From the NCBI RefSeq assembly GCF_964199755.1, contig NC_133899.1:28685446-28749445 (forward strand): DNA of 64,000 nt, written 5' to 3'. Positions within the stretch are counted from its first letter, which is position 1. Every line of letters starts with the position of its first letter. The notes beneath the pieces were generated by a model, which saw only the letters and a program-made list of their open reading frames with translations, had not been told where the DNA came from and did not search any database. Both the position numbers and the translations under genes were made by a program. Shown in pieces: positions 14,996 through 27,290 of this stretch. This stretch comes from Larus michahellis. Taxonomy: Eukaryota; Chordata; Aves; Charadriiformes; Laridae.

Positions 14996-15185
14996 CTGGG
15001 GATGCAGTCGCCATGGCAACGGGCGGGTGTTCCCTGGCGGAGCCGAAAACCAGCTGTTCCCGCTGCTGAGCCCCATCTCCATCCCGCAGTGGAGCCCCAG
15101 CTGCATACTGGTCCACCCCATCTGCAGCCCAGTGCACCCCAGTGCCTGCCAGCAGCAGGTCCTGAGGGTCTGGTGGGGCTGTCAT
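14996..15185 (-). CDS. RTN1: RTN1 long isoform, first coding exon (partial gene)
   Basis: RTN1 is a reticulon: an endoplasmic reticulum membrane protein enriched in neurons whose C-terminal reticulon domain bends and tubulates ER membrane. Only the isoform-specific N-terminus is here. The ATG at 15185-15183 opens 63 codons. The first residues, MTAPPDPQDLLLAGTG, resemble the mammalian long-isoform start (MAAPGDPQDELL..., from memory), and the end, PPVAMATASP, resembles the mammalian SPVAMETAS segment just before the first splice site. The exon ends CCCCAG followed by the donor GTAAAA at 14995-14990, phase 1. It has no membrane segment, as expected. It is somewhat shorter than the mammalian exon (about 80 codons from memory). 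The remaining exons lie to the left, outside the window. No lesion is visible. Confidence 0.85.
15007..15020. promoter_or_regulatory. Palindromic RFX X-box-like motif inside RTN1 exon 1
   Basis: The sequence GTCGCCATGGCAAC fits the RFX X-box pattern GTNRCC-N2-RGYAAC with both half-sites. It lies within RTN1 coding sequence at the MAT codons, so coding constraint could also explain it. RFX factors drive ciliary and some neuronal genes. Binding here is inference. Confidence 0.35.
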
Positions 15186-15314
15186 GCTGCCTGCAAGGCG
15201 GACGCTGGTCTCTGGCTCTCAGGCTGCAGCGGGAGCCACCAAAAAAGCTGCGGTGGCCACGGAGGGCTCGATGGTGCTGCGGCCGTGCTGGAGTCTGGCT
15301 GCGGGGACTCGGAG

Positions 15315-15335
15315 CTGCTGCTGCTGCTGTTGCTG
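15315..15335. repeat. Short CTG/CAG triplet run in RTN1 5' leader
   Basis: Five CTG units, one TTG and one more CTG on the plus strand, which read as CAG units on the RTN1 strand about 130 bases upstream of the RTN1 ATG. This is a small, potentially variable triplet tract. Confidence 0.8.
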
Positions 15336-15800
15336 TATCTCCACTAGCGCTTATTACGCAGGTGAAAATGGCTTGTTAGTTGGAGCCTTCCAGCCCTTGC
15401 GTCACCCTGTGGCTGGCATATCACAGGGCAGGAATCTGCCAGCCTGGCTGCTGCTTTCCCCCGTTTAACTGCTTCAGCAGGGTAGGCATCAGCTTGTGTG
15501 TATAAGGGAAGAAATGCCTCCTTACAGGCAGGCACACGCCTCCCTCTCCTCTCCTGCGGTCCCCCACACAGCGCACATCCCCCTCCTCTGCATCCCCCCC
15601 TCTCTAGAGCATCCCACTGAGCGCCGCAGCCTAGGCACAGCAATGCACCCGCCATGGGAACGGCGCTGGTTCCTCCTGCACCTCCAGACTTCGTGGAGAG
15701 GGAAAGACAGCCCACAGCAAAGCACATCCTAAAAGCTCCCCATTCCCCTCTCTCTCTCCCAGCCCCCCGACGCAGCGGAAGAAGCCGCACTCTGCTCCCA

Positions 15801-18800
15801 GCACCTGGGTTTGTTTACCCAGTTGGCTCCTTTCTGTTTGCAGCCATGCCACAGAGATGATCACAGCTTATTGCATATAAATGACACTTGTCAAAATAAA
15901 CTCACAGCAGGTGTCTGTGTGCCTTTTTTTTTCTTTCCTTTTTTTTGGTGTGCCATTGTATTTGCTTGCTAACAGAAACAGCGTGAACTCTCAGAGATCC
16001 TTGCTGTTAGTGAGAGCAGTGGTGGCACGACATATAGCAAAGATGAAAGTACAGGGCAGGATCTGTGACACTTCCCAGGTGCACTGGGAGCCAGTATCCT
16101 TGCCAACCTTTCACAGAAGAGGAAACGGAGTCCGGTAAATGGTATGGGACCATTCCCGCATTACATGGAGCTCCAGCACCGGCAGGTCAAAGTAAGAAAT
16201 TTACTGTCTTGCAGAAGGACCGCTCTCTTGGGATGTGACAAGTCAAGCTACAAAGTGGAGAGTAATTGCCCCAGCCAGGAGACTTCACCCCCATCTGGCT
16301 CTTTGCCTGTTGCAGCAACGGATCTCTATCTGTGATCTTTATGTCACAGCATCCCTAGGCATGCCCAGACCCTCTCCAGCTCCAGCATACTTATGCTTGC
16401 GTTTGAACAATTAATACGTTTCTACTCTCTCCGGTTAAAGGGGGAGGAAATTCAGATAAGCCCACAATGCAAGATGAAGAACCTCAGAAGTAGCCTCCAG
16501 CATTTCCATTTGTGTTATCTCCCAGGAAATTGCCATGCTTATCCTCACTCCAGTCCAGGATCTATTTCTGGGAGTCGTCCTGCTGCTGCTTGAGTCCATG
16601 CTATTCAGTGACAGCTCCTCAAGGCCCTTCAAAAATGGGATCCCCAGCACGGTGAGGTGGAGCAGGGAGAGGGTGTCCTTTTGGAGGTCTGCAGCCAAAG
16701 CTGCCAGTGTGAGCCACATGCTCAAGATCAGTCAAATCACACTGGAAGTGAAGTGACTGCTGTGAACTCAGATAAACTCCACTGCCTCAAGCTCTAAGTA
16801 GCAAGGGCTATTTTAAAGAATAGGAAGTTATTCTGGTTGGGGTTGCATGGTACAATTCTATTGTGGAGATACTGTAGGCTAAAGCCAGCAAGATTTGTCT
16901 TTAAAAAGAGAAATCACATAAAAAACCACTTCAGAAGTAGCTATAAACCAAGTGTGCTGTCTTCTGTCTGCCCTGTAAGCTCTTATGTCTTGTGGGACAG
17001 CTTCTACAAACATGATTCATGACATACCATCATCAACTGCACTTGTACACACAAGGTCCCACGGACTCTGAAGGTTCTGCCTGCCCTGACAGCCACGCTT
17101 GAAAACCCATGGTATAGGTTCTCGAGTTAGTACTTGAGGCAAATCTCAACAGACAGCGTGCATCTAACCACCAATAACTTCTTTCTTGTTTTGAGCCCTC
17201 TAGTGTGATTAATTACTGAAAAACAGTGACATCAAACCCACTTCTCCCTTTCCTATGCTTTGCACCCTATTTCAAGATCAGCAATTATTATACAGGTCAT
17301 TTTACTTTCAGGGTAACATATGCTCTAACACAGCAAGCAAGACCATCTGGACTAGAACAAGAAATCTACTCCAAACCACTTGGCTGAAATATGGCTATCC
17401 AGCGGGTAAAGGATACCGGTGAATCTCCTGTTTAGCCGCTGCTTTGTTAAAACAATTACACAGTTAAGTGTCATACAACATAGTCTACCAAATTGAGCTC
17501 TACTTGTGAGTTACTTCCAGGTAACCCATACTGCAAAGACACCTGAGATAGATAGGCAGAAAATTTATCTTTGATATCAGCATCAAGTTTTCTGATTGAG
17601 GGTACTGCTATGGAAAAAGCTGCTTGAACCATGCAGCTCCACCTAACCCCTTGTTGTGAGCACTGACTCTCCTGTAACTCACACATAAAGCATTTATTAA
17701 TTAAGCATTATTTAACATCTTCATGGAATGATGGTGAAAATATGCCCCTCCAGTGTGCTCAACCTGCCTTATATGCACAGGGTCGTCATATTTTCTTTAT
17801 TTGTTTATGTCAAAATAGGACGGTGTTTGCTGTAGTTCAGTAGCATATGATTTTAGTCATCATGTTTGTATTGACAAATCCCCCACCTAAAGCTGACCTC
17901 AAAGCAAAGCTGACCTAATTCGTGGTTTCCCCTTTGACATATACCATGTCACACACTGTATAGTTTCTGATTATGACTCCAGCAAGACTATAGTGACTTC
18001 AAAGTTACATTAATGATGTTAATGATATACAGTATGTTTTCAAAAATATGTCTTCCCATAGATGTTAATGCATGTCCTTGTTCAGACTCCCCAGTTTTCT
18101 TTTCTGTTCATCACTCTCTGGGGCAGCCCTATGATACTATTTGTGTGGGTCTGTAATGGACTAGAGGGCTCAGGAGAAGGCCTGTAAGACCACCAAGCCC
18201 CTGACAGCTTTGCTGTGTGAGCAATATGTGATCACAAAGGTCTTCTGATAATGCAGCAGCATCAGAATGTGTGCACATATGCTAGGAATGATTCATTTCT
18301 ACAGACCAAAAAGGTTATCATGATCTGAGGGTTGCTGGTGTGAACACAGACAGTTTTACTATAGTAAAAGACTTAGAGGAAAGAGTATGGACTGTGTGCT
18401 CTGCTTATTGAAGAAAAATGGGGACAATCAGGGACAAGTATATAAATAAAGAAAAAACATGGTTTTGCTTCAGGGATCCCAATTGTAGAGCAACCCGGGG
18501 CTTTATTTCACCAGTTCCTGTACAGTCCCCAGGTGACCTGGAACAGTCTCATGCAATACAATCAGACTTGCTCATCACCACATAATATCGGGTGGGAAAC
18601 TAGAGGTCCAATTTCTAACCTTGGACACAAATCCTAGGCTCCCACTGACCATCACAGGTGTGGTACATACGTGTCTGATAGCAAAGCTTTGGTTTGCCAA
18701 GATGAATGAAAAAAAAACCAAACCACCAGGAACAGCAGGACAGGTGCTCAGAAAGCTTGATCAATCCATTTTGCAAGCTTGTACAGAAAACTTTGAACTT

Positions 18801-19796
18801 GGCACAACCTGGGCTGTCGTGTTTAACGTTAAGTCACTAGAGATTTTACAGGCTTTTTTAAGATCTCTGCAGGAAGATCCGGCTGTATGAAGATTTAATC
18901 AAATGTGTGCTTAAGAGAGGTGTGAATTTAAGTAATAGGACAAAGGAACAAAGATGATTTCTCTGTTTTCAATGAACTTACAAAAGCTCCTAGTAGTTTG
19001 TATTGTATTGTGTTGAAAACTGACTTGCGCAGGGCTCATCTGTCTCTGCTCATTGGTATTTAATTCTTTCTTTCTTCCCTTTGGACATTCTAAGCATATG
19101 AATGTATGAAGTCTGAAAACATATACATACAAATTGCTTCTCTTTCCATTATAGCCCTTTGTGCTCTGCAGCTGACGTATGCTGCTGGGCCAAAGTGACT
19201 TTGAACCTCGAGGGGATTTTTGGTCTCAGATGTAACATTACCAGCAAAGAGCATAGGACCTGGCAGGGTATATCAACTGATTCAGCAACAAAAAAAAATC
19301 ATCTCCTCTTCCTTGAGGATTTATTCTTGAGATTTTAGAATAAATTAATTGCAATAGGAAAAAGTAAAGTAAAGCAGAAAAAGAAAAGAGGCTTCTGACA
19401 TAAATAGGAAAACAAAGATAAGTAAAACAACCTCTCCCTACCCCATAGCAAAGACTCCATCACTGTAGCAGCTACGGTCTGGTTTTCAATTCACCACTTT
19501 GCACTGCAGGCCACCTGGTTTCCACGCGTGTCTCATACCCTCTCCCCTAAACAGGCAAACCTCTGGGAGTGTGTGACGGCACTGTCCTGGCCAGCATGCA
19601 TGAATTTCCTTCTACTGCATGCAGTCAGATCTCATTTGGACACAGACAAGCAGAAACCCCAGAAGCCATTCTGTGGGGTAAACCAGGCACAGGCCTGCCC
19701 TACAAGGCACAGAGAGTCATGACTCCCAAGGCAAGGCTGGACTCCTGGTAAGAATAATGACTTCTCCTGGGCAAGCCAAACTACTCAAAACTGTGA
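15801..19796. other. Upstream flank of RTN1, no gene seen
   Basis: Sequence between the RTN1 promoter block and the unexplained open frame at 19797-20186. Open frames such as 18621-18890 plus and 16435-16725 minus have no recognisable domain and no splice context. I see nothing that can be named. Confidence 0.5.
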
Positions 19797-20186
19797 CTAC
19801 AGAGAAGCAAATGGCCTAAGAGAAAAGTGGACACATGGTGGTGGCTCTCCCCACAGCAAAGGCCATCTGTCATGTTTCAGTCCACCAAAGAGCTCTTGCA
19901 CAGTGGTCCTTCTGCGGGAGCCCCTTGGACCTTCCCCCTCTTCAAGTCCACAAGTTCTGGCAATGAGCCAGGCAACCTTTCTAAGGTCCTTTTCATCTAC
20001 TCTTCTCACTGCTACAATTGCCAAGGCCAAAGCTTCAGGCCTGTCTGGAAATAGGTACCCCAACCTCCTGCAGAGCTTCAAGGCATCATCCACCTCCTCA
20101 CTTCCCCCACAGCACTCCTGGGACCCACCAGACGGGTTACAGAGCAGTTCCAGCACTGCTTTGTAACCTGGAGTAAGTTTCTGCAT
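19797..20186 (-). other. Unidentified 129-codon open frame
   Basis: On the minus strand an ATG at 20186 opens 129 codons with coherent, protein-like composition: repeated acidic and Leu-rich stretches (EEVDDALKLC, RVDEKDLRKVAWLIARTCGL) and an RRRTT basic patch. The region is richer in GC than its surroundings. A second minus-strand frame (20437-20186) ends one base inside this start codon in a different frame. I do not recognise the family. Possibilities are a remnant of an endogenous retroviral or other element frame, a retrogene fragment, an exon of an unannotated gene, or chance. No splice sites or promoter are evident. Confidence 0.3.
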
Positions 20187-20437
20187 CAGCCAGTGGGTCT
20201 TAGATCAAATTTTGCTCCTGAAAGCACAAGTATCCCAGTGCCAGGAAAGAAACAGCAAAACTCGTTAAGCCCAGAAAAGAGAATTTTGAGTATGGGTGTG
20301 ATAACAGCCTCCCCAGACAAACAGCTGTGTAGGGTGTGCTCTCCTTTGTAATGAACAGCTGCAGAGATGAGACAGGTACTCTTGTCCAAAACTGCAGCTC
20401 TGAAAATGATCTCCTGGATAGGGCCATCTCTTACCAC

Positions 20438-23400
20438 GTGCTGTAAAATGAGGAGATTGGTTCATCTGGGGCCTGTAGTAAGTGCAATTTCAAAAATATT
20501 AGAGTCTAAATAGTAGCATTTTTACTGCATATTGTGTAATTTAAACTTCCTTCACTTTCAAAGCTCATAGCCACAGCCTTTAGCAGCCAGTTCATTGCTC
20601 TGAGGTCTGCCTGGCTATAGTCATGCTATGACAGTAAATAAAGTCCCTGCCTGGCCCTTTAATTCCCACATCATGTGAGAGCTTTCAGCATCTCTAGCTT
20701 TCCAGTTGTAATGAAATGTGATTAAAGGTGGTGCCTTCCCCGGGTAAGCCTGACTGACTGCTCTGCCCTTCCTCCCCTCCACATCAACAGCCGTTCTAGG
20801 AGCAGTGAGGATTACCTCTGTCTCTCTGAAAAGGGAGTTTTACAAGGAAATGCAGTGACAGGAGTTTAAACAGCAAAACTGTTGACCACGTGAGCAGGCA
20901 CAACCATGGGATGTACATGTATCAGGTGTCAGAGAGGAGAAAACCCACCAGGCCTCTGATGAACACAGCCCTTCTTCCCAGCTTCAACCTTTTTGTATAG
21001 AAGGAGAGCTGAGCAGAGTAGACAGGTGAGTAGGTGGAAGCTCTGCCTATGGAAGATACATTCAGTAGCGGCCTAGTTTCAGCAGTGCTTGGTAGCTGAA
21101 TTGCTATCCAAGTGCTATGTCTGAAAGGCTCTGCATTCACCTCTAGAATATACGTCTATTGAAATGACTCCCTATCCTGGAGGACACTGGAGGAGGAGTC
21201 TGCATCTGAATGCATGATCTTAGTTAGGGATATTATTTGCAAGTACGTCCTCCATGCAGCAGCAGGATCTCTGTGTGCTATTGCGAGTGTTGTTCACAAG
21301 CATCTCCAGAACAGTAATCTTTTTCTCTTTTTACAGTGCTCATCCTGGGAGCCCAGCCCAGGGTTATTAAAAGAAGAAGCATTAGAATTTGTCCTATCAG
21401 AGATTCCCAGCTGCACAGAACAGGACTTCCTTTTCAAGCCCTGGCAGAGCAGTTTCAGGGACCAGTCATCACTGAGAAATATATTCAGACTGATACCGAT
21501 GTGTCTGGTGCTATTTAATTTCACTGCTAATGATCCAGCTGAAGAGAAAGTATCCAAAAGACAGCCTATGTGAGCTCTGAACAGATCATATGGTGGCCAG
21601 AAGTTTACATAGGCAATGGTGTTGATACTGGTAAAACAGCAAAAGTAAACCAAAAATAACTGCAATAAAAATATTTGCTTTTTAAAAGATTTGCTTTTGG
21701 GAGAACCTGAAGAAAGTGAGACAAAGGTCTAACCAGAATTGCTTCCATCATAGGACAGTTCAGTTGGTATCCAAAAGGTACAGCCAGCTTCCAGAGAAGC
21801 AAAACCAGTTTTCGTTATGAATTCTCATTCCCTTGCATTACACCAGAAGGTATTTGTGCACTGTGCGCTTACACAGCTCCACAGCAAGTCCATTAGAGGT
21901 TAGCATTTGAGTCGTGATTTATGCTGATACAGTACACGCATTTTTCAGACTCTGAGTGTTCATTATGTACCGTTTGCATGTCTCTGGAAACTCATAGATG
22001 CTAAAGATTACAGCTTGCATGCTGGAGGAAACAGAAATATGCTTTCATTTAGGGTTTGGCATGGCACAGAGGGTATCAAAGAATCAGCCTATGGAGATAA
22101 GACCTGCAATCACTTCTAAAACACACAAAAGATTACACATTTTAGTGTAACTGAGAGGCACATCCACCATCCCTAAGACCCAGAACTGCTGCAATATGCA
22201 AATATTGACAAAACTACCAAAACTACGGTGAAAGGGAACATATTCTTGATAGAGACAATGCTTTGTGCCCAGAGGTACCTCTAAGCAATTGTCACCTGGA
22301 GGTAATCAGCAATGTTCCTAATAGTCACTATGAGGACATCTACATATACGCCATTGGTTCATTTAAAGATACAATGCTAATAGGTATTATTAGCTAGATC
22401 TCTATAGCTAATAGAGATCAAGTTTAATGTAAAAGGTCTGAGGACAGATAAATCTGTATGTGATAAAACTGAACATTGCAATAGCTGCCTCAGTGTAACC
22501 TGATAGCTGGGACTTATATTCCCCTAATGAGCAACATACTCGTCTTTTTTTCCATTTTTTATAGCACAGACCTAATTTTCTTGCTTTGTATACAAATGAG
22601 AACCAAGGACATCTTCAGAGCAGCCACTGGGGCAAATCCATAAATCAAAATCAGGTTCAGAAGTCCCCATTTCTAATTATTCATTTAAATATGTCTTATG
22701 AGAAGAAGTTATCTGAGCCAGAGGCCATTGCCTGTTCATTAGGTGGCTCATACCCAGTCAACACTGAGCATGGCTACTCTATCTCAAAACAGATAGCAAA
22801 TAACAGATGGGTCTAGTTGTTCTCTTGAGCTGGCTCAATCTGCCTAAAGGTTAAGTGTTATGATACTGAATAGTTAGGCTATAATACTGAATTTAATGCT
22901 TTGCCAGTCAGTGCCCACATATCTCATCTATGATATGAGAACTATAATGGTCTGCAGTGCAAAGTTAAACACAACTCTGAGGTGCTTGAGTGCTAGAGAC
23001 CCACAGACGGCTGAGTCAGGCAGGGATTGCATTTTGCCAGCATGAAGCCAAGCTAGAGTTGTTCCAAGACCTTTAATCTATTTTTTATTGAATTAATGAA
23101 ATTCACTCCAGTTAACAGAAGTGCTGTAGAACCAGGCTCTACTTTATATTTGCAATTAATCCCATTGACTTCAAATAAGCTGTTTTTGTATAATATTTGC
23201 AGGGTTGGGATTTGTTTTTGCATTTAATTGATATATCATTTAGCACTGGATATCAGCACTTCAAAGGGAACATTATTGCTTTACATTTCAAAATCACTTT
23301 GTAGGTCATTCTGTATATCACATTATTCAAATTAGAGAGAACAACCTGCAAATTCTTACCAGCTCTACTCATCTGTGGCTTTATTTTTTGAATTAAATGT

Positions 23401-26400
23401 TTGCAATGAACACAAACCTACATTCCCCAAACTCTAGCTGATGTCAGTGCTGAAAAAGCAAAACCAGGCAGGATTAATCCCTGATATAAATAACCCCTAA
23501 AATCATCATTTTTATTCTGCATTTTGCAGTGGAGTGGTAGATAAATAAATAAGTCTGATTACTTGTTTTTATAATTTGTGGCACGTTCTTTTCTTAATGT
23601 AACTTAACTTTTGCAAAAATCAAAACCTGAACTGAAAACAGGGCTCTGTTCGTTTCCTGTGAACAGCCCCATTGTATAATTAAAGTCATATCCTGCCAAA
23701 AAAAAGTGAAATCAGATCCAGGGCCCTCTGCTGGATTGTGAAGAAAATGTTACCTCCCTCAAAATGCTGAGATTAATTATTGCCTTCGAAAGTTCATAGT
23801 ATGCATCAACATACAACTTTTGGCCATCATCATTAGGTTTAAGAAAATAGAATTACAGGTTACAACTAATCTCCGTGACAACAAAGTGGGTTTTGCCACT
23901 CACAAGCAACATTACAGGGATGGTTTCCCAGAGTAAGGCATAAAAGATCTATCCTTATTGTGACCAAGAACAAAAAAACAATGGCCCATTCAATGTAATT
24001 TTCTTATCTGAATCCTTATCAACTCATTACAGCTGAACATGGTAGAGAAATAGATAAGAAAACAGAATAGATAAGAACAGTGAAAGATACTGCAAGAGGA
24101 AATGAGCTTTTGCCCTTCACACAGCTTGGGGAGTTAGGGAGAAAAACTGAAGCAAGTGAAACAAGTTTAATATTTTCTATGCTTTACACCTGGAAATTTT
24201 ATCAACCCTTCCTAAGGATTGCCCTGCCTTTAAGTGGTGAAAAGACCACATGTTCACATAATCCTGTCCTTTACACTGGTCAGCTAGGGCTTTGTGAGCT
24301 CTAGGACCTCAATCAACAAAGCAAACTGGAGATACGGGCTAGCAAAGGGGAAAAAAAAAAGTGAGATAACTGGGCTCCCAGGACAGCATGAGAAAAGCGA
24401 ACTCCAAATGGAAGGAGGAATGTAATGCTAATAAAAGCATTTCAGGTCAGCATTGCCTCTGTTCAGCTGTTAGTAGAACAGATTTCACAAGACCATTCTG
24501 GACAAAATTAACCTGGAAAACACAAATGATTCCTCCCTGACATATACAAAATTCTGGCGATACTCCCAAAGAGGCTTCTGAAAAAGGGGGGAATCTTGGC
24601 AACTCTGACTCTCCAGCCAGGGGTGAGAAATCAAAATGAGATGAACACACAGTAAGTGACCACATGATTCAATATAGAGTTGAAAACATACAAGCTATGA
24701 AGGGGCTTCTTGAGGTTTGACTTGTGGAAACAGGGAGGAATCATTTGTGATTCCGTCTTTTTCTGACTTCTCAGAACTTTCTCAGCTTCTTCTACTTGCA
24801 GCTGTACTAAGCTACTAGCTTAACTGCCTTTGTGCTTATTAATGGTGGATACATGTTTTTTTCCTGCATCTTTAAACTTTCACTATTTTATATGAAATAA
24901 GTTTTGAAATAGTTTTGGTTAATGTGGTAACTTTGTGAAAGTTAAACATTTTAAATGACACTATCTCAAAATAGTGGTTTGGATTCTGGATTTGCATTTC
25001 CTTCTCCCAGCTGAAGCAGTTCAGCAGAATCAGTAGGAGATAATTCATGATTCTGAAGCTGTATTTTATTGGTGAAAGTATTGCCAACAAGGTTTTGTCC
25101 AGCTCTGGTATTCTCAGTATTGAAAGTTTGATCAAGTGAGTTAATGAAAAAGAAATGTGAGAGCTTCAAGTCTTTTTTATTGTAATTATTCATCCATCAG
25201 TCTTGGACAGAGCCTGGAATTTCAATGCTTTTAGCAATTTGATTGTATATTGAGAATAAAGGGTAACTGCTTGACATCTGTTGTGTATGTGGGTGTGGTC
25301 AGATACTAAAAGCCCTCAGTGCGTATTTATTTAATCAAGGAATGCAAATGTGAAGGGGGTAGATTAAAAGATCTCTCTGAGGACAATGAAATTACCTTTT
25401 ACTGATATGCATGGGAACAAGTGTCAAAATGTAAAGAATCAAAACTTTAGTTTGAATTAAAATCAGAAAATTCATTTGGAGAGCTTAATTTCCCAAATAC
25501 ATTTTACTATGGCTTATTTTCCATTAAAATAGACAATGAAGTTAGAACTGCTTCATTCTCTGTTAAAGATCTGTTCTAGTTCACTAACAACACTACTGTG
25601 AAGCTATTTCCTGTTGGCGTAATAATGGCACTCTCTAAAACTTGTGTTGTGCCTAGTGCCACAGTGATACACTACAAAGGATCCAGTCTGTTATTTCAAA
25701 GATGCACTAAAGCTAAGCACCAGTGACTGTTCTTGTAAGAGCAAAGCATTTTGACCTGTTCTTCCATCCTACTGTGTCTTCCATGTTCCAGTCTCCATAT
25801 AATCACTTTCACCATTGATCTGGAAAATAACGTTCCAGCAGCTCTAAACACAAAACCCAGTGCTATGTTTGTCATTCAGATGACAGACGACCCTCCTATG
25901 TGCCTGAGAAAGAGGAGAGGGGATCATTGAGCATTTCCAACATCATATTTTCCCAAAGTGAAACACAAGATTAGATGGCAGCTTAATATTCAAAAAAAAG
26001 TCATCTTCACAGAGAAAAAGTAAGCTGTTTAAAGATAAAACTAAAATTAGAAGCTAATTTTGTAGTCTGCACTGGCCAATCCTTATACCTAAGGTCTAAT
26101 CTTTTAAGTGCTGACTTCCATGGTTAGTATCTTATTATGTGAACTTTCCTGAAGCCACCTGGTCTCAAAATCCAAGATTCTTTCATAACACTTTAAACCA
26201 CACAGCTGGAAACACTGGTTCTGAAGCTCCTCTTGAAACGTATACCTCCCTGCCGGCTTCTCTCTAAGATGTAGACCCTGCTCATATCAACAATGTAAAA
26301 ACCTGACACCACTTGCCTGCAAGCTGAGGTGATGAGGTAGGAGTCCCCAGTCCAACAGCCATGACTTTTGGTCACTATTTCCTCCTATTCAGCATCTACC

Positions 26401-26849
26401 AAAGAGAATCCCTCTCCCTGTGTATCATATCTCTGTCAGTGGGCTCCAGGGTTTGCACCTTTGCACCTTTCACCTGCACTGTAACATGACTCATGATGAA
26501 GACAGACCAATTAAGATTGCCTTGTTCATTACACTAGCCACTGCAGGGCACATCTTGAAACTACCTGGATTACTGCTTTATTCAGTCTTATTTTAGACAA
26601 CCCAAATGATGAGTCATCCATGAGTTCCTTTGAGTAAATATTGCATAACCACTTCACTCCCAGGAAGTTTCTCAAGAAAGTACTTCTCACTCTGCCCTTC
26701 AAATGTTTATGTTCTCAAATCTACCTTCATCTTATAATACAGAGTTGCTTAAAATACAAAAACATAAGGGACTTCCTGGCTTGTCAGGCACAGTCCTTTT
26801 CTATTTCAGGCAACAATATCATATAAACTGTTCACTGTCATTTAAAAAT
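20438..26849. other. Intergenic, no gene seen
   Basis: AT-rich sequence with short chance frames only (longest about 120 codons at 21294-21665 minus, no domain). No repeats or exons that I can name. Confidence 0.5.
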
Positions 26850-27290
26850 AAGGTAGAGTGTTCTGTCCCTTTTATTTCTACTGGAAAGTGGTTCCAAAAA
26901 TTCACTTCTCTTAGGATTAGACAAATTCTTCTAATTTCCAGACTAAATTTATTCATGGCCAGTTTACAGCCATTTGCTCTTTTGCCAACAGTGTACTTTA
27001 GCTTAAACAACTTTTCCCCCTCCCTGGTGTTTTCTTTGCTGATGTATTCATAGCTTCCCAAAAGTCACTCCCTATTTCATTTTGCTGCAGGTTTTAAAAT
27101 CTGTGTACATTGTTATGGGGTTTTTTTATCAATAGCTGCAGTGTTGTAGATGTGATTTTATTGCAGTTATATCAAAAGAGACTTCATGACATAATGCCTC
27201 TGTATATGCAGATCAAATTTACCATCCCCCATTTCCATTTCAATGTATCACTGTCATTTCATTTTCCTGCTATTGGTCACTTAACCTCTG
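26850..27290 (-). mobile_element. Probable ancient CR1/L3-like LINE 3' relic
   Basis: The plus strand reads like the reverse complement of old amniote CR1/L3 3' coding and 3' UTR sequence: a 'gttccaaaaattcacttctc' block, then 'ggccagtttacagccatttg' and an 'aacaacttttccccctccc' block, in the order remembered for such elements. It is strongly diverged and its borders are soft. Confidence 0.45.

Larger units (their letters stand above)
14931..15800 (-). promoter_or_regulatory. RTN1: GC-rich CpG-island-like promoter and 5' leader of RTN1
   Basis: GC content rises sharply against the AT-rich surroundings, with many CpG dinucleotides (for example around 15001-15060, 15197-15305 and 15768-15790). 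The block contains RTN1 coding exon 1 and extends upstream on the minus strand, the expected position of its 5' leader and promoter. The long open frames inside it on both strands (such as 15002-15379 plus and 15344-15790 minus) are side effects of GC richness. The transcription start cannot be placed from sequence alone. Confidence 0.6.

Noticed and set aside
15002-15790. Long frames on both strands (125-163 codons) around the RTN1 promoter
   Set aside because: They are explained by high GC in the CpG block. Only the minus frame from 15185 has homology, and only to its donor at 14996.
15865-15885. TATA-like 'catttatatgc' on the minus strand as the RTN1 TATA box
   Set aside because: It lies about 700 bases upstream of the ATG in AT-rich DNA outside the CpG block. 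Such matches are common by chance and nothing links it to a start site.
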